The translations under genes and the position numbers were made by a program. A stretch of 64,000 bases of DNA, taken from positions 62,001-126,000 of the forward strand of contig NZ_FOWE01000007.1 in NCBI RefSeq assembly GCF_900115395.1, given 5' to 3'. The notes below the pieces were generated by a model. It was not told the DNA's origin, ran no database searches, and was given only the letters and a program-made list of their open reading frames with translations. How positions within the stretch are numbered: position 1 is the stretch's first letter; every line of letters begins with the position of its first letter. Source of the stretch: Geodermatophilus obscurus (GTDB lineage Bacteria > Actinomycetota > Actinomycetes > Mycobacteriales > Geodermatophilaceae). This document shows positions 52,061 through 61,353 of this stretch, one piece after another.

Positions 52061-53149
52061 TCAGTCCGCGGCGGAGGACTCCACGAGCGCCGGCCGCTCG
52101 GCAGGGGTGACGGTGACCGACGTCCCCGGCGTCAGGCCCTGGCTGCCGGCGCTGGGGACGTCGGCGCGCACCTCGACGCCGTCGGGCAGCGCGACCGCCA
52201 GCCGGGTGGTGGCCCCGGAGAAGGTCCGGGTGACGACGCGGCCGGCCCCGCGAGGGTCGGCCTCGACCGACAGCGCCTCGGGCCGCACCAGGGCGTACGC
52301 GGGCCCCGGGGGCGGCGTGGCGCCGAGCACCTCGCGGCGCACCCCGAGGAACTCGACGTCGCCGTCGCCGAGGACGGCGGGGATGCGGTTCATCGTGCCG
52401 ACGAAGCCGGCCACGAACGCCGTCGCCGGCCGCTCGTAGAGGTCGTCGGGCGAGGCGACCTGCTCCAGCCGCCCCTCGCGCATGACGCCGACGCGGTCGG
52501 CCACCGACAGCGCCTCGGCCTGGTCGTGGGTGACGAAGACCGTGGTGGTGCCGAGCTCGAGCTGGATGCGCCGGATCTCCTCGCGCAGCTGCACGCGCAC
52601 CTGGGCGTCGAGGGCCGACAGGGGCTCGTCGAGCAGCAGCACCTGCGGAGCCACCGCCAGCGCCCGGGCGAGGGCCACCCGCTGCTGCTGGCCGCCGGAG
52701 AGCTGGTGGGGGTAGCGCCCGCCGCGGTCGGCGAGGCCGACCAGCTCGAGCAGCTCGGCCGCCCGGCCGGCCCGCTCGGCCTTGTCGCGGCGGCGCACGC
52801 GCAGCCCGTAGGCGACGTTCTCGGCCACGGTCATGTTCGGGAAGAGGCTGTAGGCCTGGAACACCATGCCGACGTCGCGCTTGGACGGCGGGGTGCCGGT
52901 GACGTCGCGGCGGTCGAACCACACCCGCCCGGCGTCGGGGACCTCGAAGCCGGCGATCGCCCGCAGGGCCGTCGTCTTGCCGCAGCCCGACGGCCCGAGC
53001 AGGGCGAGGAACTCCCCGCCGGCGATCTCGAGGTCGAGCCCGTCGAGGGCGAGGACGGAGCCGTAGCGGCGGGTCAGCCCCTCCAGCCGGACGGCGACCC
53101 CGGGGGCCTCGCGCAGGTCGGCGGGGGCGGCCGGGCGGACGGCGGTCAT
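52061..53149 (-). CDS. ABC importer ATPase (Fe3+/polyamine type, TOBE domain)
   Basis: 362-aa ATPase of the importer encoded with the next three genes. Walker A is GPSGCGKTT, signature LSGGQQQRVALARAL, Walker B LLLDEPLSALD and the switch His is in FVTHDQAEAL. The C-terminal third (from about 245) is a TOBE-type regulatory domain. The ATG overlaps the permease stop as ATGA. The kinase gene on the other strand ends 2 bases from its stop, with no terminator between them. Confidence 0.92.
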   Translation of the reverse strand: MTAVRPAAPADLREAPGVAVRLEGLTRRYGSVLALDGLDLEIAGGEFLALLGPSGCGKTTALRAIAGFEVPDAGRVWFDRRDVTGTPPSKRDVGMVFQAYSLFPNMTVAENVAYGLRVRRRDKAERAGRAAELLELVGLADRGGRYPHQLSGGQQQRVALARALAVAPQVLLLDEPLSALDAQVRVQLREEIRRIQLELGTTTVFVTHDQAEALSVADRVGVMREGRLEQVASPDDLYERPATAFVAGFVGTMNRIPAVLGDGDVEFLGVRREVLGATPPPGPAYALVRPEALSVEADPRGAGRVVTRTFSGATTRLAVALPDGVEVRADVPSAGSQGLTPGTSVTVTPAERPALVESSAAD

Positions 53150-54045
53150 GCGGGGTCCTCCTCGCGGCGCCGGCGGTCCAGCGCGGAGATCAGCAGCAGC
53201 AGCGCCCAGGTGAGCAGCAGGGACAGCACCGAGACGGCGACCGACAGCTGCGGTTGCGAGCCGGAGATCCGCACGATCCAGGTGGGGAAGGTCTCGAAGC
53301 CCAGGATGTTGGCGACGGTGAACTCGCCGAGCACCAGCGCCAGGGTGAGGAAGGCGGCGTTGAGCACCGAGGTGCGCAGCACCGGCAGCACCACGGTCAG
53401 CATCACCCGCGGCCAGGACGCACCGAGCACCCGAGCCGCCTCGGTGAGCGTGCGCAGCTGCGCGCCGCGCACGCCGGCGTCGAGCGCCCGGTACACGAAC
53501 GGCAGCGCCAGCACGACGTAGACGAGCACGAGGATCCAGGGCAGCGCGGGCTCCTGGAGGGCGAAGAACGCCTCGGCCAGCGGCGTGCGGAAGAAGTACT
53601 CCGGCGCCCAGGCGAGCACGCTGCGCACGCCGACCACCAGCGCGATCGGCGGCAGCAGCAGCGGCACGAGCGTCAGCAGTTCCACCAGCGGGCGCAGCCG
53701 CGGGAGCCGCAGCTCCACCAGCACCACGGTGGGCACCATGAGCAGCAGCGCGATGAGCACGGTCAGCGCACCCAGCGCGAGCGAGCGGCCGAAGTTCTCG
53801 GCGAACCCCTCCGCCGTCGGGATGCCCGCGTAGACGTCGGCGCTGACCCCGCCGCGCGCCCGGTCGCGCACGGTGAACCACACCGAGGCCGCCAGTGGCA
53901 CCAGGAAGTACAGACCGAGGACGGCGAAGACGACCCAGCGCCACCAGCCACGGCTGCGGCGGGCGGCCCGCACCGGCGTCTCCGGGTCGACCCCGCCGGC
54001 GCCGGCGACCGCAGCGGTGGACACACCGGTCGTGGTGGCGCTCAT
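53146..54045 (-). CDS. ABC importer permease 2
   Basis: 299-aa inner-membrane permease with six main helices after a short cytosolic tail. The EAA loop that contacts the ATPase reads TEAARVLGASWPRVMLTVVLP. It resembles PotC/FbpB-type permeases. Both ends overlap neighbours by ATGA, so it is co-translated with permease 1 and the ATPase. Confidence 0.9.
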   Translation of the reverse strand: MSATTTGVSTAAVAGAGGVDPETPVRAARRSRGWWRWVVFAVLGLYFLVPLAASVWFTVRDRARGGVSADVYAGIPTAEGFAENFGRSLALGALTVLIALLLMVPTVVLVELRLPRLRPLVELLTLVPLLLPPIALVVGVRSVLAWAPEYFFRTPLAEAFFALQEPALPWILVLVYVVLALPFVYRALDAGVRGAQLRTLTEAARVLGASWPRVMLTVVLPVLRTSVLNAAFLTLALVLGEFTVANILGFETFPTWIVRISGSQPQLSVAVSVLSLLLTWALLLLISALDRRRREEDPA

Positions 54046-54944
54046 GCCAACCACCGCGACGTCCGCCGCTGTACCCACGTGTAGAAGACCATGACCAGCC
54101 CGACGAGCACGACCATGCCGAGGGCGAGCGCCTTGCCCAGGTTCTCCGCGCCGACGACGACGTTGCTCGACAGCGAGTCGGCGATCTGCAGCGTCACCAG
54201 GGGCACGCTGCTGCCCACCAGCGCCTTGGCCGTGGCGTAGGCGGCGAACGCCGAGGCGAACAGCAGCATCGTGGCGCCGAGCACCGGCGGGGCGAGGACC
54301 GGTCCGCCCACGTGCCGCCAGTACTGCCAGCCGCTGGCCCCGAGCACGTCCGCGGCCTCGCGCCACTGCGGCCGCAGCGCCTCGATGGCCGGGATGATCG
54401 TCAGCACCATGAGCGGGACCAGGAAGTACAGGTAGACCACCGCCAGCCCGGCCATGGAGTACAGGGAGAACCCGTCGAGGCCCAGCGGGCCGGTGAGCAG
54501 CGCCGTCACCACCCCGGCGTTGCCGATGGTGGCGAGGAAGGCGAAGGCCAGCGGCACGCCGCCGAAGTTGGCGAGCACGCCGGAGGCGGTGAGCACCAGC
54601 CGGCGCAGCAGCCGGCCCCGGCGGCTGGTGACGATCGCGAAGGCCAACGCCAGCCCGAGGACGGCGCCGAGCACGGCCGTGATCGCCGACAGCCGCAGGC
54701 TGCCGAGGTAGGCGCGGGCGTAGGCGCCCCCGGTGACGGTGCCGAGGTTCGCCGTCGACCAGGACTCCTCGAAGGTGACCGGGTCCACGGCGCGGAAGGC
54801 CTCCACGGCCAGCACGCCGACCGGCAGCAGCAGGAAGACCGCGATGTAGAGCAGGAACGGGAGGAGCCCCAGCGCGGGCAGCAGACCGCCGCGCCGGCGC
54901 CCCCTGCGGGACGCCGGCGCGGCGGGGACGGTCGCGGTGCTCAG
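54042..54944 (-). CDS. ABC importer permease 1, probable CTG start
   Basis: 300-aa permease with an N-terminal Arg-rich tail, six or so helices and an EAA loop (WREAADVLGASGWQYWRHV). No ATG, GTG or TTG lies at a sensible position. The codon CTG at 54944-54942 overlaps the binding-protein stop as CTGA and has AGGAG 8 bases upstream, the same architecture as the ATGA junctions after it. The nearest in-frame alternative is a GTG about seven codons earlier, inside the upstream gene and poorly placed for that Shine-Dalgarno. Confidence 0.82.
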   Translation of the reverse strand: MSTATVPAAPASRRGRRRGGLLPALGLLPFLLYIAVFLLLPVGVLAVEAFRAVDPVTFEESWSTANLGTVTGGAYARAYLGSLRLSAITAVLGAVLGLALAFAIVTSRRGRLLRRLVLTASGVLANFGGVPLAFAFLATIGNAGVVTALLTGPLGLDGFSLYSMAGLAVVYLYFLVPLMVLTIIPAIEALRPQWREAADVLGASGWQYWRHVGGPVLAPPVLGATMLLFASAFAAYATAKALVGSSVPLVTLQIADSLSSNVVVGAENLGKALALGMVVLVGLVMVFYTWVQRRTSRWLA

Positions 54945-56104
54945 CCGGAGATCTCCTGGTTCCACCGGGTGGCGACCACCTGCTGGGCGGCGCTCTCCTG
55001 CTCCTGGGTCGGGAACTCCGCGGTGCCCTCGACCGGCGGCAGGGCGGCCAGCGCCTCGGCGTCGGCGGTGCCGGCCTCCTGCATCGCGGGCAGGCGCACC
55101 GGGCGGGCGCCGCCGGCCAGGTAGAGGTTCTGGCCGCGGTCGCTGTAGAGGAACTCCTGCCACAGCCGTGCGGCGGCCGGGTGCGGGGCGTAGGCGCTGA
55201 TCGCCTGGCTGTAGTAGCCGCCGAACAGGCCGTCCGAGGGGACGGCGACCTGCCACTCGACGCCCTCCGCGGCGAGGGTCTCGGTCAGCCCGGCGTTGAG
55301 GTAGTCCCAGTCGATCGCCAGCGGGGTCTCACCGCTCTGGATGGTGGCCGGGGTGATCTCGACGGGGTTGAAGTTGCCGACCTCCTTGACCTGGGCGAAG
55401 AAGTCGATGCCCGGGCCGATGTCGTCGAGGCTGCCACCGTTGGCCAGCGACGCCGCCCAGACACCGGAGAACGCGGCCGCGGCCTGGGTCGGGTTGCCGT
55501 TGAGCGCGACCTGGCCGGCGTACTGCGGGTCGAGCAGGTCGGCGAAGCTGGTCGGGCACTCGGCGATCACCGTGGCGTTGCAGCCGATGGAGATGTAGCC
55601 GCCGTAGTCGTTGTACCAGTGGCCGTCGGGGTCCTTCTGGCCCTCGGGGATCTCGTCCCAGGTCTCCACCTGGTAGGGCGCGAGCAGGTCCTGAGCCTGC
55701 GCCTGGCGGGCGAAGGCGGTGCCGAGGTCCAGGACGTCGGGTGCGCGGTCCTGGCCGCGCTGGCTCTCGACGGCGTTGAGCTCGTCCTGGCTGGAGCCGT
55801 CGGGCGAGGCGCTGTTGACGGTGATCCCGTACTCCTCCTCGAAGGTGGAGATGATCTCGCCGTAGTTCGCCCAGTCCGGGGGCAGCGCGATGACGTTGAG
55901 CTCTCCCTCGGCCTGCGCGGCCTCGACGAGGGCGTCCATGCCGCCGAGGTCCTCGGCCGAGCGGGCCGACGCGGCGTCCGAGTCGCCCCCGGAGCCGCCG
56001 GAGCCGCCGGAGCCGCCGTCGTCACCCCCGCCTCCGCAGGCCGACAGCGCGAGGGTCGCGACCGCCAGCACGGTCGCGGTCCTCAGGGCGGGAGTGGATC
56101 GCAC
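54941..56104 (-). CDS. ABC importer substrate-binding lipoprotein
   Basis: 387-aa lipoprotein with lipobox LSAC at about residue 22, then a Gly/Ser/Asp-rich linker. The binding domain fits the Fe3+/polyamine-type periplasmic proteins (GELNVIALPPDWANYGEIISTF, DVLDLGTAFARQAQAQDLL, NGNPTQAAAAFSGVWAASL). I cannot tell iron, polyamine, thiamine or phosphonate apart from sequence. GGAGG lies just before the GTG. First gene of the four-gene importer operon. Confidence 0.87.
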   Translation of the reverse strand: MRSTPALRTATVLAVATLALSACGGGGDDGGSGGSGGSGGDSDAASARSAEDLGGMDALVEAAQAEGELNVIALPPDWANYGEIISTFEEEYGITVNSASPDGSSQDELNAVESQRGQDRAPDVLDLGTAFARQAQAQDLLAPYQVETWDEIPEGQKDPDGHWYNDYGGYISIGCNATVIAECPTSFADLLDPQYAGQVALNGNPTQAAAAFSGVWAASLANGGSLDDIGPGIDFFAQVKEVGNFNPVEITPATIQSGETPLAIDWDYLNAGLTETLAAEGVEWQVAVPSDGLFGGYYSQAISAYAPHPAAARLWQEFLYSDRGQNLYLAGGARPVRLPAMQEAGTADAEALAALPPVEGTAEFPTQEQESAAQQVVATRWNQEISG

Positions 56105-56223
56105 GGGTCCTCCAGGGGGAGCGGGACGAGGTGGCCGGAAGGCCCTGGGCATGGTGACAGAACCGGACCGTCCGCAGGACCGGATGCGGTGACGGTCGCG
56201 CGAACAGTCGGCGACGCGCCCGC

Positions 56224-57012
56224 TCAGCGGCCGGAGAACGTCGCCTTCCCGGGGCCGTTCTCGAGGAAGGAGCGCATGCCGGTCCGCTGGTCCTCGGTGT
56301 CGAACAGCCCGGCGAACAGGCGGCTCTCCAGCTCCAGACCCTGCTCGATCGGCAGCTCGAGGCCCTCGTCGACGGCCCGCTTGCCGGCGGCCAGCGCGAG
56401 CGGCGGGCCGGCGGCGAACTTCCGGGCCATCGCGACGGCGGTGTCGTACACCTCGGCGTCGGGGACGACGGCGTCGGCCAGGCCGATCTCCAGCGCCTCC
56501 TCCGCGCCCACGTGCCGGCCGGTGAAGACGAGGTCCTTGGCCTTCGCCGGGCCGACCAGGCGGGCCAGCCGCTGGGTGCCGCCGGCACCGGGGATGACGC
56601 CGAGCAGGATCTCCGGCTGCCCGACCTTGGCGCTCGCGCCCATCACCCGGAAGTCGGCGCACAGCGCGAGCTCGTAGCCGCCGCCGAGGGCGTACCCGGT
56701 GATGGCGGCGATCACCGGCTTGGGGATGCGCGCCACGGTGGTGAAGCTGTCGGTCAGCTCCCGGCCCCAGGAGGCCATCGCGGCGCCGTCGAGCTGCGAC
56801 ATCGCCTTGATGTCCGCGCCGGCGGCGAAGACCCGCTCGCCGCCGTAGAGGACGACGGCGCGCACGTCGGCCCGCTCGCCGGCCTCCAACGCCGCGGCGC
56901 GCACCTCGAGGTACAGCTGCTCGTCGATCGCGTTCATCTTGGGGCGGTCGAGGCGGATCGTGCCGACGCCGTCCTCCACCGACAGGGTCACGAACTCGGG
57001 CGCTGCTGCCAT
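56224..57012 (-). CDS. Enoyl-CoA hydratase/isomerase family protein
   Basis: 262-aa crotonase. It has FAAGADIKAM (oxyanion hole), YALGGGYELALCADFRV with the first catalytic Glu and GQPEILLGVIPGAGGTQRL with the second, so hydratase activity is likely. TAGGGT (57025-57020) ends 7 bases before the ATG at 57012, favouring this start over a GTG three codons earlier. With etfBA about 9 kb away it may serve fatty-acid oxidation, but it stands alone. Confidence 0.91.
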   Translation of the reverse strand: MAAAPEFVTLSVEDGVGTIRLDRPKMNAIDEQLYLEVRAAALEAGERADVRAVVLYGGERVFAAGADIKAMSQLDGAAMASWGRELTDSFTTVARIPKPVIAAITGYALGGGYELALCADFRVMGASAKVGQPEILLGVIPGAGGTQRLARLVGPAKAKDLVFTGRHVGAEEALEIGLADAVVPDAEVYDTAVAMARKFAAGPPLALAAGKRAVDEGLELPIEQGLELESRLFAGLFDTEDQRTGMRSFLENGPGKATFSGR

Positions 57013-57039
57013 GCCGGGCACCCTAGCCAGGCCGCCGGG

Positions 57040-57873
57040 TCAGCGTCGGCGGGCGGTGTACCGGCCGCCGGGGCGCTCGAGGGTCAGCGGCAGGCCGAAG
57101 GTCTGCGACAGCGCCTCCCCGTTGAGCACCTGCGCCAGCGGCCCGGAGGCGACGACGGCCCCCTCGCGCAGCAGCAGCGCGTGCGTGTACCCCGGCGGGA
57201 TCTCCTCGACGTGGTGGGTCACCAGCACCTGTGCCGGGGCGGACGGCGAGCCGGCGAGCGCGGCCAGCCGGGCGACGAGGTCCTCGCGGCCGCCGAGGTC
57301 GAGGCCGGCCCCGGGCTCGTCGAGCAGCAGCAGCTCGGGGTCGGTCATGAGCGCGCGGGCGATCTGCACCCGCTTGCGCTCGCCCTCGCTCAGCGTGCCG
57401 AAGGAGCGGTGGGCGACGGCCTGCACGCCCCACTGGTGCATCAGCGCCGCCGCCCGGGTGAGGTCGTCGATGTCGTAGCGCTCCCGGCCGCGCCCCACGA
57501 CGGCGTAGCCGGCCGACAGGACGACGTCGCCGGTGCGCTCCCCCGGCTGGATCCGCTGGGCCAGCGCGGCGCTGGTCAGCCCGATCCGCGGGCGCAGCTC
57601 GAACACGTCGACCGCGCCCATCGTCTCGCCGAGCAGCCGCACCTCGCCGCGGGTCGGGTGCATGTGCGCCCCGGCCAGCTGCAGCAGCGTCGTCTTGCCG
57701 GCGCCGTTGGGCCCGAGGACCACCCAGCGCTGGTCGGGCAGGACGCTCCAGCCGATCCCGCGCAGCAGGTGCGCGGTGCCGCGGACGACGTCCACCCCGC
57801 GCATCTCGACGACCGGCTCGGGTCCGGCGGCACCGGGGGACGGACCACCGCTCGACACGGCACTGATCGACAC
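57040..57873 (-). CDS. Orphan ABC-type ATPase (YlmA/ModF-like)
   Basis: 277-aa ATPase. It has Walker A GPNGAGKTT, signature LSEGERKRVQIARAL, Walker B LLLLDEPGAGLD and HVEEIPPGYTHALLLREG after the switch His. LSEGE in place of LSGGQ and the missing permease are typical of soluble single-domain ATPases such as YlmA. Role unknown. The start is uncertain between GTG at 57873 and 57858; neither has a good Shine-Dalgarno. Divergent from glgX. Confidence 0.82.
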   Translation of the reverse strand: MSISAVSSGGPSPGAAGPEPVVEMRGVDVVRGTAHLLRGIGWSVLPDQRWVVLGPNGAGKTTLLQLAGAHMHPTRGEVRLLGETMGAVDVFELRPRIGLTSAALAQRIQPGERTGDVVLSAGYAVVGRGRERYDIDDLTRAAALMHQWGVQAVAHRSFGTLSEGERKRVQIARALMTDPELLLLDEPGAGLDLGGREDLVARLAALAGSPSAPAQVLVTHHVEEIPPGYTHALLLREGAVVASGPLAQVLNGEALSQTFGLPLTLERPGGRYTARRR

Positions 57874-57936
57874 GGGCCCATCCAACCAACTCCCCGGTTC
57901 CCTCCGCCCGGCGAGCCGACCGTGCAGTATCGCCGG

Positions 57937-60081
<2,145 letters not shown>

Positions 60082-60101
60082 TCAGCTGAGCTGATCGGGC
60101 T

Positions 60102-60137
60102 GCGTCCTGGCTCACCGTCGACGGTGAGCCAGGACGC
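60102..60137. terminator. 36-bp perfect palindrome between glgX and the FHA gene
   Basis: 18-base arms meet at GTC-GAC with no loop, between the convergent glgX stop (60081) and FHA-gene stop (60222). Part of the right arm (GGTGAGCCAGGACG) is repeated directly just after it. A smaller palindrome, GATCAGCT-G-AGCTGATC, overlaps the glgX stop. Most likely a bidirectional terminator. Confidence 0.7.
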
Positions 60138-60221
60138 TCCAGGGTGAGCCAGGACGGCGGACGGCGCCCGCAGATGCCTCGGGCCCGGTCCCCCGAGGGA
60201 ACCGGGCCCGGACCGCGCGTC

Positions 60222-61235
60222 CTACTCCGGCTGCTCGTAGGTGATGACGGTCCAGCCGAGCAGCAGCCGGTCGCCGTCGGCGAGCGGGTGGGCGACGCCG
60301 GGCTCGAGCTGGGTCCACTCGGTGGCCTCCGGCCCGGCGACGTGCGTGCCGTTGAGCGAGCCGAGGTCGGTGAGGGTGACCTCGCGGCCCGAGCGCTGGA
60401 TCGCGGCGTGCGCCGACGACAGCACGTTCTGCGTGTCGGCGATCGGCACGGGGCGGGCGTTGCCGGCGGTGACCAGCTCGTGGCTGTCGGGCCGGCGGCC
60501 GAGGACGAGGTCCTCGTCGACGGTGACCACCAGGCCGTCGTCGAAGCGCAGCACCGGCGCGGAGGCGGTGTCGGGCTTCCAGAACGCCGTCTCCTCGCCC
60601 TCGTCGGCGCGGCCGCCCGACCCCAGCACCGAGGAGCCGGTCGAGCCGTAGGACGGGGCGCCCGAGCCGCCGTAGGAGGGGGCCGCGGCGAAGCCGGCGT
60701 CGGAGCCTGCCGTGAAGGACGACGGCGCGGCCGCGGCGGCCGGCGGCGCGGCCACGGCGCCGGCGTGCGCCGAGGCGACGAGGTGCAGCAGCGCGCCCGA
60801 GCCGGGGACGGTGCCGTGGTGCAGGTCGTAGGCGACGCCGGGCGACATCGACGGCGCAGCCTGGCCGGGGCCGACGTAGAGCGTCGCGCCGAGCGGGAAC
60901 CCGGCCGCGACGCTGCAGCCGTCGGCCGGCTGGCCGGAGACGGGCACGCCGTCGACGGCGGGCTGGCCCTTGCCCGACCACAGCGCCACGCCGGTGCCGG
61001 AGCCCCCGTCGGTGTCGACGAGGACCAGGGCGAAGGACGCCGAGCTGCCGCCCAGCGCGGGGACCTGGGAGGCGACGGCGGCCAGCACGCGGTCCGCGCC
61101 GGGGCCGGCGACGCCCAGGCAGGCGTGGAGGGCGGCGACGAGGGCCGGCGAGCCCGGAGCGTCGACCCAGAGCAGTCCCCCGCCGCGTCGCGCGACGACG
61201 GCGTCTCCGGGCAGGACTTCACAGCGGTCGGGCAT
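60222..61235 (-). CDS. FHA-domain protein with unrecognised N-terminal domain
   Basis: 337-aa protein. The C-terminal part (about 235-335) is a forkhead-associated phosphothreonine-binding domain (VLGRRPDSHELV, NVLSSAHAAI, LTDLGSLNGTHVAG). The N-terminal 150 residues are a mixed alpha/beta domain I do not recognise, joined by an Ala/Gly/Ser-rich linker. It could read the output of Ser/Thr kinases such as the one at 49929, but there is no direct link. TAGGCT (61247-61242) ends 6 bases before the ATG, a leaderless signature. Confidence 0.85.
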   Translation of the reverse strand: MPDRCEVLPGDAVVARRGGGLLWVDAPGSPALVAALHACLGVAGPGADRVLAAVASQVPALGGSSASFALVLVDTDGGSGTGVALWSGKGQPAVDGVPVSGQPADGCSVAAGFPLGATLYVGPGQAAPSMSPGVAYDLHHGTVPGSGALLHLVASAHAGAVAAPPAAAAAPSSFTAGSDAGFAAAPSYGGSGAPSYGSTGSSVLGSGGRADEGEETAFWKPDTASAPVLRFDDGLVVTVDEDLVLGRRPDSHELVTAGNARPVPIADTQNVLSSAHAAIQRSGREVTLTDLGSLNGTHVAGPEATEWTQLEPGVAHPLADGDRLLLGWTVITYEQPE

Positions 61236-61353
61236 GCGCGCAGCCTAGTGACACCTGCGGGTACCGCGCGGTCCGGCGGCACCGCCACGCCGGTCACCGC
61301 TCCCCGTGGGGGAGCTGCGACCGGCGGGACGGTTGTGGTCCGCAGTCCTCCGG

